From Allodiplogaster sudhausi (taxonomy: Eukaryota; Nematoda; Chromadorea; Rhabditida; Diplogasteridae), in assembly GCA_945643635.1 (NCBI GenBank), contig CALZFC010000055.1:882001-946000 (forward strand): 64,000 bases of DNA, read 5' to 3'. The stretch's first letter is position 1, and every line of letters starts with the position of its first letter. The notes under the pieces were generated by a model. It had not been told where the DNA came from and made no database searches. It saw only the letters and a list, made by a program, of their open reading frames with translations. This document shows, one piece after another, positions 24,601 to 34,376 of the stretch. A program made the position numbers and the translations under genes.

Positions 24601-25583
24601 ATTTTCAAAAACTTTTTGACCACCTAAAATTAGTTATGAACAAGGGATATATCCCTCATTAAGTTTGCAAAGTAAAAGAAAACAAAAATTCCTCCGGGCA
24701 GGCGCCTATACAAACCTCCTTGAGTCTTACAGAGAGCACGGAGAGTTAGCCCAATACATTTGGGGATGTTAGCCAGCTGTGGCACGCCAAAATTAGCGGA
24801 AAAGTCTTACAGTGGGAACCTTGTCGTGCCAAGAGATTATGAATTTAAAATATGACAGTATTTCATGATTGCATTAAGGGAAATCGCGTTGAGAGTCAAA
24901 ATATTTAAAATTTTGTTAAGGGAAATTTTTGTTTAGTGTTACCGTAATTTTCTAAGTGAGATTCCCGAATGAGGTATACTGTAACACCAAAAAGTTTTCC
25001 AAAGGTCGTCTTGACTCCCCGTGAGAGGCTCTCTTAAATGAAACAGTTGGATGCGATCTCGTCACATAGTTCCCTCCCGTTCAAACGGAAATGGTAAGAG
25101 CTACTCGACGAATCGAGGTTCGTACCAGCCGCATACTGAGCAGGGAAAGCACCAGGGGAGGTCGAGACATCGAAGACCTCTGAGTCCACGTTTTCTGCAA
25201 GGGCTATTTAGCTAATCATTTATATATTGGACGAATAAAAGAGAGTGTCACCATTTCAAATTGAGATCTTTTATTGGTGATTAGTCTCTCCCCTATCGTT
25301 GCGGCAATAAGGATAGGAAATAACTTGGCTAAGACCCATCGTATCTATCGTGAAGCGAAGGGACTTTATGAGGAGAGAGAGAAAAGAATGGTTGCCATTC
25401 AGATCAGGGGGAGCAAGGGAGGGAAAGAGAAAGAGAAGACTGACTTAGAGAAGTTCCCTGTATTTGGCGAGCAGCCAAGTCGACATCGGAAGGGTTCATG
25501 GCGGAGGAGAATTCGCTTCTCTGAGCCTCCTCGTCTGCCGGGGTGAAGAAAGTCACTTCAGGCGACTTCGTGTCTATCGGCAT
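14129..25583 (-). CDS. AMPD: AMP deaminase (AMPD2-like)
   Basis: Converts AMP to IMP and ammonia in the cytosolic purine nucleotide cycle. Nineteen exons join in phase: 25583-25445, 22165-22000, 21028-20878, 20744-20569, 19270-19168, 19091-18973, 18748-18619, 16918-16814, 16732-16602, 16468-16378, 16326-16163, 16113-16038, 15987-15886, 15837-15725, 15640-15520, 15426-15307, 15259-15170, 15117-15043 and 14833-14129, about 958 residues. Metal- and substrate-site motifs are intact: [34 protein letters not shown] and the family signature [16 protein letters not shown]. The model starts at an ATG ([10 protein letters not shown]), but an AAG precedes it, so more 5' exons are possible. Two introns begin with GC (after 16378 and 15170). 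The intron before 20744 seems to end CCG, not CAG. After [13 protein letters not shown], where the family normally ends within a few dozen residues, the frame runs through a minisatellite for about 190 residues. Confidence 0.93.
14270..14712. repeat. 30-bp minisatellite inside the AMPD last exon
   Basis: About 14 head-to-tail copies of a 30-bp unit containing AGAGTGCAGAGAAAAGAGAG, nearly perfect from 14375 to 14711 and decaying toward 14180. Read on the AMPD strand, each copy encodes [10 protein letters not shown] in the same frame as the deaminase, and the first copy is continuous with the conserved C-terminal exon. Confidence 0.92.
14836..15042. repeat. CT-rich tract in the last AMPD intron
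   Basis: Repeated CTGCTCTCCCATCT blocks spaced 30-40 bp apart, between the last two AMPD exons. On the gene strand it is GA-rich. Confidence 0.6.
16935..18610. repeat. 45-bp VNTR filling an AMPD intron
   Basis: About 37 copies of a 45-bp unit (GAGATCTAAGGAGGCAGCGA plus GAAGAAGAGAGGAAAGGAGA and linker) between AMPD exons 18748-18619 and 16918-16814. Single-base variants mark the copies (GGAGACA or GGAGGCA; GAGACGA, GAGACGG or GAGAAGA; AGAGGAA or AGAGAAA). Blocks of variants recur: 17701-17880 is identical to 18241-18420, a 540-bp offset or 12 units. All frames are open because 45 is divisible by three; the repeated [15 protein letters not shown] reading is a by-product, as splicing removes this region. 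Confidence 0.95.
18757..18960. repeat. GA-rich tract in AMPD intron
   Basis: (GA)n with GTGAGAGA blocks and one GTGTGTGTG run. It is CT-rich on the gene strand and lies immediately upstream of the acceptor at 18749. Confidence 0.8.
19271..20568 (-). other. Large AMPD intron, no gene seen
   Basis: A 1.3-kb intron with a (GA)n tract at 20122-20190 ending in a G run (about 20196). No other coding exon or mobile element is recognisable. Confidence 0.6.
20755..20870. repeat. CT-rich tract in AMPD intron
   Basis: CTCTCT with CCCTTCC interruptions between exons 21028-20878 and 20744-20569. It is GA-rich on the gene strand, so it does not supply a pyrimidine tract there. Confidence 0.6.
21425..21625. 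repeat. (GA)n microsatellite in AMPD intron
   Basis: GA dinucleotide tract with a (GACA)n stretch at 21530-21552, in the intron between exons 22165-22000 and 21028-20878. Confidence 0.85.
24144..24463 (+). mobile_element. 5'-truncated non-LTR retrotransposon (RTE-like tail)
   Basis: The insert is flanked by a 13-bp direct repeat (TGGTCTCCACGGA at 24131-24143 and 24464-24476). The uninterrupted sequence survives in the opposite arm of the host foldback at about 22676-22690. It encodes the end of a reverse-transcriptase ORF ([13 protein letters not shown], then [16 protein letters not shown] and stop), the GRP..RWRD ending common in invertebrate LINEs. It ends in short tandem units (AAATTGT), as in RTE-type elements. 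Confidence 0.82.
24737..25023. mobile_element. MITE with CACGG ends and 4-bp target duplication (copy 1)
   Basis: It starts CACGGAGAGTTAGC and ends GACTCCCCGTG, flanked by AGAG on both sides. Removing it together with one AGAG restores the right end of the host TTAA element (TTACAGAGAG joined to GCTCTC). A second copy with AACC duplications is at 40830-41199. Ends starting CAC with 4-bp duplications fit the Chapaev branch of the CMC superfamily, by general knowledge of that group. There is no coding capacity. Confidence 0.75.
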
Positions 25584-28187
25584 CTTCAAATCGGTAAAGC
25601 ATGTACACATATGCAGATGAGTTACATCCACCAAACTCAATGAGATTGGGACTCCAACACTAACCTCTTCAGTCTCAAGCTGACTGCTTATGATCTAACT
25701 CTACGCAAATTCCAGTCTCTTTCTTGGGTTCTTCGCTACGTCCTGGCCCTTCGTTCTTCGTGTCTGCTCCTGTCTTATCTTTCTCCGTCTTCCGATGCCT
25801 TCTTCGTTCTTGAAAAGAGTACGATTAGAAGCGGAACATTTCGAATTACTCTGGATTATTTCTCGTAACGACCACATTTTTATCTTCGACTCTCAATGAG
25901 TCCTTTCGCAGAATGACAACTGATAAAAGTAGTAACGATGGAACTTTGGATGAAGAAGAGATTATGCCTGATGAACTAGGAAAGAGCAAAATCAACAGTA
26001 ATTAAGAATGGAAATCTGCACGACACCAGAAACTTGGCAAATAATGTAAGGATAGCAAGAGATCCAAAGGAGTTGAAACGTCATCAGGAAGGAAGAGCGA
26101 GCATATAAAGTATGAAAACATGAAAAGGTGAGGCTCGGATTGAAAGGAGGGTGACAATCTTAGAAAGGAAGGCTGTCTCCATGATTGCGGGATTGCAGAC
26201 TGGAAGAGACTGATTGTCTACGAGAGATAAGGAAAAGCCACATGGCACACAGCAGTCATTCGTTGGCAGGACGAATGCTGATCTTTCAAAAGAACCAAGT
26301 GAAAGGGTAAAGGACTAAAAGGAAAGCAATAAGTGAAGCCAGATCGGAAAGAAAACTAGGCAACACATAAAATGAACACACAGCTGAGTTGATTAAACAC
26401 GCCCCGGACGGGAGCTGCACTTTCTCATCGCGTGATCATCTCTGCCACGAGTCACGACGTGGTAAACAAAATAAAGAGAGAGAGGTGAGAACGAAAGAGT
26501 GGGATGAAGGGAGAGAGAAGGAAAAAAGGGAATTCCAAGGGACAAAGAAAGAAAGAGGGATAGGGAAGGAGGTAGAAAGAAGAAGAGGGAAGAAAGGGAT
26601 AAGAGAGAAAGAGAGATAAAAGAAATCAAATGAAGTCATGAGCCGATTGGAATATCTGTGAGAGAGACTGAAGTGTAGAAACGAATTAGTGGACATAAGG
26701 TGAAGAAATCCTGCAAAGCAGATGGATGCTGACTTTGCAGTAAAAATAGAAAGAAGAGCAGGCTGGGAGGGGGGAGAAGAGGGAAGGAGGAAAGGGGTTT
26801 CCTCTTTCTCATCCACTCAGCAGACGGTGTTTGGTGGAGTCTCAAGGTAAGCATAGAAATTGGTCGGGATGGCGACGACAGTCACTCCCCTTGCGTGACC
26901 GGGCAAGGGGAACTTTCAAATAATAAAAAAGATGAATATAATGTTGAGCAAGCCAATTCTGAGTGTGGTTCAAGCGTGCGTGCGTGGGATTACGGATAGA
27001 GCCAGACACGCAATGACTACATTAGCCTGGAAGATCTCATCTTCACTAACTCTCTGGGACACTCAACAAGTGTTAGTGTCCTATCGTAGTTAACACTTTG
27101 AACGCAGCGCAATTCCACTCTCCATTTATACTAACCTCGAGACGTGCAAATCGAGATCGAGGGATTATTTGAGTAGGAGCGGAATCCATTCACGATCTTG
27201 TTGCCAAAGGGTCAAGATGAAACAGTTTGAATACCGTAAGAGTCTTTTTCTCCCCTCCCCCTCACTTCCTCCCTCTTTCTCACACTTCCGCATCATTCCT
27301 CTCTTTGGATAACTACGCACGAATACTTGAAAGAAAGCTCAGAGAAAGGGAAATCGACACGTCCATGCAAGGAAGGGTTCGCCCTTTTATTATGCTTTCC
27401 TTTTTTGCGAATTTGCGCGTTTTTGTGGAGAGAGGAGAAAAGGTGGGTTGTATTCACAGGAAAAACGGGGTGTGGTCATTTGTTACGAGGAGATATCTGC
27501 TGAATACTTATTGCCTAACAATTACCTGAGCATATAATAAGACGACAAGAAGCGAATTTCAACACGCAGTCACTTAGGTCGAATTACTAATATTCTGCTG
27601 ATAAATACTGTTTTCTTAACAACAAAAAGTGCTGTCATGGGCTCGTCGTGACGGAGCAGGTAATATTTGCAGAGGAAGAGAGACGAGAGAACTGAATGGG
27701 TGAGGCAGAATAGGACTGAATAGGGCGGAAGAGGCGACTTTGCTAGCAAATAAATGAAATACCGCCACAGAAAAAAAAGAGACTACGAAAAGAAGGTCCA
27801 CAGAAAGTGAGAATAGGTGTTGAAAATCAGATAAGTAATGTCTTTAGAAGTAACAGGCAATGGCTGTCCAAAAAATTAATGCATCCTTGCATTCCTCGAG
27901 GAAAGAGATTCGACCCCGCTGATACTAGTAGATAAATTGGAAAAGTTGAAGAGCGAAAAGAAGACTGGAGCTGCCGGGAGTGCAAAGGTCGCAGGGCCAC
28001 GAAGGATAAGCTGGCGACGGCGGGTTCTCCGGATCAATGCAACGCAGAAAACAGACTACCCCCAAGAAGGCACTCATGGGCAAACACAGCACCGGATGTT
28101 CAGACAACTCAATTACTGCCAACTGCAGGTAATCTCCGATATGGACGGATCATTCTTGCAATCCTTCTTTAGTCGACAGGCCAGTGC
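25584..28187. other. Spacer between AMPD 5' end and RRS1; no firm gene
   Basis: Mostly unremarkable sequence with GA-rich stretches at 26470-26620. One GC-richer segment at about 27960-28128 ends in a donor-like CTGCAG/GTAATC and has several open plus-strand frames, one basic (MQRRKQTTPKKALMGK). It could be an exon, but I cannot assign it. Further 5' AMPD exons or its promoter should lie here. Confidence 0.4.
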
Positions 28188-28193
28188 TTTATT
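28188..28193 (-). terminator. RRS1 poly(A) signal
   Basis: TTTATT on the plus strand (AATAAA on the gene strand), about 110 nt downstream of the RRS1 stop codon. Confidence 0.5.
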
Positions 28194-28302
28194 GGTTGAA
28201 ATAACAATGAATCAACAGCAACAAAAGAATTACGTAGTAAAAGACTAAAGTAACAAACAAAACAGTCTCGAGGAGTATTTAATGGTAACAGAAAATAATA
28301 AT

Positions 28303-30220
28303 TCATTTCTTCTCCTTCCGGGCATTTCCACGAGTCTTCTTGTTATTCTTGACTTTACCCTAAAAGGATAACAATGAACACATTGACAAATACATTGATT
28401 GACTTATACTTAAGAAGGTGAGTACTAAGGACCTGGAAATGTTTCTGCCGATGGATGACATTTTTCTGGCGGAGTCTCTCTCCCTTCGCCTGTCTCCGCT
28501 TTCCTCCTCCTCCATCTTCACCACCGTCTTTAATAATCGGGCCAGCAACTTCTGCAGCCTTCAAATAACAATATGTCAGTAAAAGTAGCCAACACTTCTA
28601 CAAATAAAAACGATTGGATAGAAGGGGAATAACCTTGTGCTCAAGAATCCGTGGTTTCTTGTCAAGAACTCCCTTAAGAATCGAAAGGTACTTCTCGCGT
28701 TCTCCAGCTGCATTTGCAAGATTCGGCTCGAACTAAATAAGGTAATAAATCATTTCAAACTGGACATCGAACGTGACATCTCCATCATGGTATACAAATA
28801 AATGGTGAGGAAAGAACCTTTCTCTTTTTGCCGGTCTTAACATTGGGTTTCTCATTCTTGAGCTTCTCTTGGAACTTCCCAATGGACGCAGTGGCTGTCT
28901 TGGCGCGGTCAGCCGTTACGCGGATCTGAAATGCTCTGTATCTTCATTTCTTATACCAATCATCTCTTTATAAGCCTCGAAGAGAAAAGAAAAGCAAAGC
29001 AAAGACTAGCAGCATGACTTGCCTCTTGCTTGCTTCGTTCTGTCGGGTCTTTTCCTACTCCAACACTGGCCAGGCTCTCTGTCGACGGAAGTCGACCACC
29101 TGTTTTTAGCTGAAAATGCATGGTTGATAAAAAAAAACAATTTCTGAATACATACTGGAAATAAAATATTTCTATATCTCTAGTAGACGAATCCTAATTG
29201 TAGGAATAGGATAGCTCCGATAAAGATATTTTCAAAACTTCACATTCTATCAAATTCAAATTCTTCAAAAGAAGCTTATATCTTTAATTCATTCTATTTA
29301 GCATGTGCATGTTCAGAGGAAAAACCTTATTCTGGCGAACAATGTTCCGCATCCTTTGCAACTCATTTTTCTGAACTCGTTGTTTCTTTACCGTCCGTCT
29401 TTCTTCGAACATATCCGTCTCGGGATCTGTAACCAAAGAGCACATTTTCGCACTCATTATTCAAAATATTGAAAGACAAATTAATCATTTATGTGTTATC
29501 CATATTTGGGGGGGGGGTTGACAGTAAAAAAACAATTTTTTCCGCCATTCCCCCCCCCCCAAACTAAGACATAAACCGCCATTTGTGTTATAATAACGAA
29601 TGTCTCTAAATGAACAAAAGATGCATTCAATATAAAGACTACCTTTATGATCTGGAACTTCAATGCACCAGTCCTTCGTGCCATCATTCGCTCGACGATA
29701 GCCGAATCTTGGTTTCCATTCGCCACTTGCCTCGTCATAAACTTTCTTCGCGCGCTTCTTGACCTTCTTGATGCCCTTTTCCTTCGAGTACTCCTCCCAT
29801 TTGGTCAATGCCTTCTTTTCCGGAATCTAAATCAAAATGCCTACCATGTGCTTTTTTGCATTTCTCTGACAACAGGTAAAATTTGATCAGAAAATAATGG
29901 AAGTTTGAAAACCTTCTTCTCTCTTGGCAATCTATAGACAGGAGCAGGTAGAACAGCAAGAATGGCTTCATCCACCCGTTTCTTGTCCAGCTCCCAAATT
30001 TTATTCAGAAGAGATTGAACGTTATCCCTCGCGCGCCGCGTCAACTCATTCACAGAGCTAGAAGAGAATAAGTACTCCATCTGAAGAATCGACTTCTAAC
30101 GTACCCAATTGCTGTGAGAGGATCACGGTCGATGAGCAGCAGATTCGCGCTGTCAATGTAAGGAACTGCCAATTTCTCCACAGCTGTAGACCTTGGCAGC
30201 GGAACATCCACCGTTGCCAT
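28303..30220 (-). CDS. RRS1: Ribosome biogenesis regulator RRS1
   Basis: A nucleolar assembly factor of the 60S ribosomal subunit; in yeast and human it works with RPF2 to load the 5S RNP. Nine exons join in phase: 30220-30105, 30057-29913, 29826-29643, 29426-29326, 29109-29023, 28925-28818, 28732-28634, 28558-28433 and 28359-28303, giving 340 residues, close to the human length. Diagnostic segments are RRARDNVQSLLNKIWELDKKR, VLPAPVYRLPREKK, LTKWEEYSKEKGIK, FGYRRANDGTKDW and KNELQRMRNIVRQNK. The tail is lysine-rich, as expected for a nucleolar protein. The ATG at 30220 is preceded by an in-frame-neutral purine context and gives the expected N terminus. The intron after 29023 starts with GCAAGT, a strong GC donor. 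RRS1 is divergent from the mobile elements starting at 30307. Confidence 0.95.
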
Positions 30221-30306
30221 CTCAAAAGAACATTAACATAGAAACAAGAAGAATTGGAATAACAATTAGAACCAATTTTTGTAATAAGTTTTCTTCTCGT
30301 CCATGC

Positions 30307-31796
30307 ACTCTGGTAAAAAGCGAATGGCCAATTCCCCGCGCGGTAATGGTGAACTGGTGCAAAATTGCTAATATTTCGCGGAAATGGTCCGTTAATGGTA
30401 GGACGAGCATCGGTAAACTAGTTGATTTGCGCCATTAGCTGGCCATTACTTGGGAATTTATTGGCCATAATAAATTTGAATAGTCCTGGCTGGAATATCA
30501 GCATTCTGTAATCATATTCATTGGCGGGAGATTTGATGTGTATTTAAATGAACTGCTCTCTTGCCTTGAGCTGAAGACTTGAAAGTTGCACAACCTTGGT
30601 TGAATGGTTACTGCTGTTGTTTAATGTCGTTTGTTGATTTCAGGCTCGTTATTGAAGAGTTTGAACGATTTATATTGACCGAGAGTCTAGTTCTGTCGTC
30701 TGAAAGGTTTACTCATGGTATCATTTAAAAGGATCATTAGTTTAGCCGAATTGGTTTATTCTTATATTAGTTGTTGTATTTCAGGAGCTTCTGAGTGTTA
30801 ATCTTTTTCTACATTTTACGAAGCAATATCTTCGATTGGAACAAAATGTAAGTTCTAGTTGGCTTGCTGCAGAGAATGATGATATGCTCCTTTTGAGGTC
30901 TCGATTTCGGCCACGCTAGTATGTCTGGCCGCTTTTGTCGATTAGGAGGTAATCGAGCGATAATTTGACTGCCATCGCGGAAGAGCAACGAGCAGGTTCT
31001 TGTAAGAGTGAGGGTTTTCGTGTTGTATTTGTTGTAATTCCAGTGTCGTCTATTGCTGACGTTGATGTCGATGGTGAGGATGTAGAAGACGGGCAGGAGT
31101 TCGATGATGATGGCCATCTCGGAGCTCGGAGATCACGTTGTCTTTAAAAACGGACAACCACTGAATTAATGTTCGAGTTTACCTACGAGTAATTATCTTG
31201 TCTTTTAATTCCATACTGAGACTGGAATCCCCTTCCATTTCCCATTATTTAGAATGTTTTTGAGGTTGTTAATACTTCCATACTAGTATTTGTTCACTGT
31301 TTGTGTAAGTTGTTAACCATGCCACTCTCTTGTCTTCGTTATCGCTCACTTTCTCTATGCCTTTCGGTTTCTCGTTATCTCTTCTACTGGTATGCTTTTT
31401 TTCTTGGTAAATGTCTTAATTTTTCGTCACATCTGTGGAAGTGAATAAAGGCCCAGGAATATTTTTGGTGTGGTTCACACCAAACAACAGTACGCCATTT
31501 AATGGCAGAGAAATGGAACGCAATAATTAAATCGCAGAAAAAAATATTTTTAGTTGGTTCACACCACCCTACAGTACTCGATTTAATGGCTCAAAAATGC
31601 TGTGGGAAGTGCCAGTTAAGTTTGCAGTATATGCGTATTAAAGCCACGGTATTGGAAGGTTAATGCTGAGAAATTGGTTTAATGGTTGACTATGGCTGCA
31701 TAATTGTTGAAACGCGTATCGGTAAATTACCATGTTTGCACGGTAATTCCTCGCCATTACTGAACCATTTATTTGCCATTCGCTTTTTACCAGAGT
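30307..31796. mobile_element. Element with 22-bp terminal inverted repeats (A)
   Basis: Perfect 22-bp inverted ends: ACTCTGGTAAAAAGCGAATG plus GC at 30307-30328, and its complement at 31775-31796. Loosely repeated subterminal motifs (GGTAATGG, CCATTAC, GCCATTTAATGGC) continue inward. Two similar blocks with GGTTCACACCA, ACAGTAC and ATTTAATGGC lie at about 31470-31510 and 31550-31590. Inside are two exon-like stretches on the plus strand: 30644-30706 (LVIEEFERFILTESLVLSSE) and 31044-31146 (acidic, VDGEDVEDGQEFDDDG, then stop). I could not join them. No target-site duplication is clear and no transposase was found. Confidence 0.6.
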
Positions 31797-32348
31797 CGAC
31801 ATTTGCAAAATCAACCATTCACGGGATGATAGAACACGGCGCGCAGGTGTGGTCCCCTTTTCAAAATGCGAAACGTCGGATGGAAGGCGCACTATAAAAA
31901 TCAACCGTCCTGCGTCTGACCGCTTTTCATGCGTGTTCATGCGTGTTTTTTCTTGCGTGTTTTGACACTTCTAATACATCTCGCCCTGGCAAGTTGCCAG
32001 TTTGAGCGCGACTTAAATCCAACTCTCTACGTCTCTGCCACTTGGTCAGAGTGCAGACAGTGGGAGTATGCTGTCAACCGGTGCCATCTTTGTATAGCGA
32101 GTGCGTCCGGAAAAATGCATGGACTGAACACCCGTGACCATTGAACTATTTAAAAAATTGCCACTGTATTTTTTAGATCAATTAAAAAAGTATTTCTTAA
32201 AAAGTATATAGAAAATTTTATTTCTCTTAATTTTTACCGCAAGAGGAAGCATGCCAATACATTTATAAATTTGCGAACGAATTCGACATACTTACTTCAG
32301 TGTCTTTATTATATTGGTGCATTTTACATGCCCAGCGTGAGACCATAA
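31797..32348. other. Spacer between two inverted-repeat elements
   Basis: About 550 bp with no supported exon. A plus-strand frame at 31929-32141 is open but lacks splice or family evidence. Confidence 0.4.
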
Positions 32349-34233
32349 CTCGGGAAAAATCGGAGCAACTGCTTCGCAGCGAAAAAGAAGCAAAGTTGTC
32401 ATTTAGCAGCGAAAATTTGAAATAGCAGTGCTAAAGTGGAAGGGTAGTCGAACTCAAACGAACGACTTTTGAACTGCTAAGCGGTTGCATAGCTTAGTAC
32501 TACTTCGCTGCTAATATTTGAATGCTGAATATTCTCGAAGCGAATATCCTTACTGAACAATGAAAGAAATGGTAAAAATTTAACATTTGACCTGGAGTTT
32601 CAATCAGCTGTTGAACCATATGTTAAGACTTTGGCTACTTGTTAAATGTAATTCTTGCGTGTTAAATGTTTCCCTGCCTATAAACCAGGCCTAAATAATC
32701 TTTATTTCAGCAATTTTCTTGATGTTACAAGAGTAAGCGCAGTGGAATTGTCGAGTCTTACTCGCAAAAAAATGTTGGTTGAATTCGGTCAGATTTTCTA
32801 ATGCCGGTTGTGGGATATTACTCTCGTTTGTTACAGGTTCTCCCCGTTCATACGTCAAAGGCCTCTTGCGAGCTACTGCGACGCGAGCAACTCAGAAGTC
32901 AAATGTCGGTAGTGCAGTATCCACCAATGATACAGGTTCGGTGTTGGTTTGTTTTCTACTTGTGGTTTCAAGGCTAAGAAAACTATTCGTACCGTATTTA
33001 TCGTCCTTGAGATGAGCGGTTGCTTGATGATCCTGGACAGCTGACACCTCATGACTCCGAAGACGCTAGCTCTTCAGGACAGGACGAGTCATTGCCCTCT
33101 CCTAATAACGGTATGTTTTTATGCTGATGTGAGCAGTACAACTGGTTTTCTTTAGATACTATCGACCTGCAAGTACATCATTTATTGGCGACAGCTCCTT
33201 CATCCATTTCGGGTTCATTCATTTATGCTGTTCTTGTCTAAATCTATAATTTGTGTATTTGTTTAGACGATCTACACTCAGTCGTCAGCTCGCTGACGAA
33301 TGATGAGTTGCTGACGACCTCCTTCCTTTTCGATGAGGGGATATCGAAGAAAGGTTTGCAAACTTAAAAAAAATATTAAGCGAATTCCTCTGTTACTATG
33401 TTTTTGACTGCACTATCACTGATCCTATTTATATCTTTTCAGGAATTGATCGGTATTTCCTGCTAAATGGCGACCGTTGTGAGGAAGCGCACCAAGCGGT
33501 GAAGAAACGGATTCGAGGGACGATAACTTCAGTTTCACTATGCGGAAACTGCGCGGAAGAGGAGTGAGCATACCTGACCATTTGTATAACTTTCATGTTA
33601 ATTTTATGAGTGCCAGTTCGTATGATTCGACGAGTGACATTTATCAGGATCACGCATATCTTATTGATCTCGCGTATCCTTTCGCTTGCTCATCACGTGT
33701 ACTTGTTATTTTGTTATTTTCCTCTAAGAACGAGCTTCTTCCTTAATGTTTGTTTATTCTTTCTGTATGTTTTAACTCCCCCATCCACTCCCTTTTTGCA
33801 CTGTATGCCGTGATTTTTTCTTCTCCAGCCTAAACAACTCTGTTGCTGTTGTTTAGGCTCCATGTTGCGTTGTTAAACTGTTATAGTAAAAGAATAAAAG
33901 TAGTTCCGGGCGAGATTTGGTGAAAACAACGTTAAAGAAAAAAATTCGGTGGGAGCGCTACAGTAATCGTTTTAGCAATTGAAATGGAAGAAAATATTTT
34001 TGGTGTCATCACTCGTAGTATATAGTTTGCCTTTTAGCAGGCGAAATGCTGCTGCTTCGCATCCTCTTAGATTAGGCTTCGCTCTCATTTAGCAGCTGCT
34101 ACGCACTTGAAAAGATGCATAGCAGTAAAAAATACTCGGAATAGAAGTCCTTAAGTGGAAGGGTAGGTGTGCGATTTGAACTGCTAAGCAGTTGCTTTTG
34201 AAGTGCGTAGCAGTTGCTCCGATTTTTCCCGAG
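32349..34233. mobile_element. Element with 25-bp terminal inverted repeats (B)
   Basis: Perfect 25-bp inverted ends, CTCGGGAAAAATCGGAGCAA plus CTGCT, at 32349-32373 and complemented at 34209-34233. Subterminal regions share further motifs in direct orientation (AGTGGAAGGGTAG and TTTGAACTGCTAAGC near both ends) and many AGCAGCGAA- or TAGCAG-like words. The interior holds a spliced four-exon ORF (32837-33567). No transposase is recognised. The class of this element is unknown to me. Confidence 0.65.
32837..33567 (+). CDS. Spliced ORF carried inside inverted-repeat element B
   Basis: I do not recognise this protein. Four plus-strand exons join in phase with ordinary GT...AG introns: 32837-32935, 33012-33110, 33267-33353 and 33443-33567, ending at a TGA; about 136 residues are visible and the 5' end is not found. 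It runs from a basic, threonine/serine-rich part (GLLRATATRATQKSN) through an acidic serine-rich part (HDSEDASSSGQDESLPSP) to a more globular end (DRYFLLNGDRCEEAHQAVKK, then CGNCAEEE). It could be a gene fragment captured by the element, an accessory gene of its autonomous parent, or a host gene in which the element's ends happen to lie. Confidence 0.5.
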
Positions 34234-34376
34234 AAAATAAACGCATCGTAGTTTTAGTGTGCTTAAAATTCTTACTCAGGGGTCGAAACATTGGTTCGAG
34301 CATTTTCGAGAGGAACCTGTCATTGATGAATCCTTTAGGCGGTTTCCTGTCAAGGTCTGATTATTGTTATCCTAAG

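Larger units (their letters stand above)
22419..25033. mobile_element. TTAA-flanked foldback element, nested insertions
   Basis: Bounded by TTAA at 22415-22418 and 25034-25037, with inverted ends GAGAGCCTCTC. A long inner inverted repeat pairs about 22419-23050 with about 23755-24732; the spacer (about 23050-23755) is unique. TTAA sites are the target of piggyBac-type elements, so this is probably a non-autonomous member of such a family, but no transposase is present. The right arm has been hit twice: by a LINE fragment (24144-24463) and by a MITE (24737-25023). The whole assembly lies in the AMPD intron between exons 25583-25445 and 22165-22000. A related element with the same ends is at 46132-48920. 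Confidence 0.8.

Noticed and set aside
27227..27529. A 100-codon plus-strand frame upstream of RRS1
   Set aside because: No domain, no splice context and mixed composition; cannot be told from a chance open frame.
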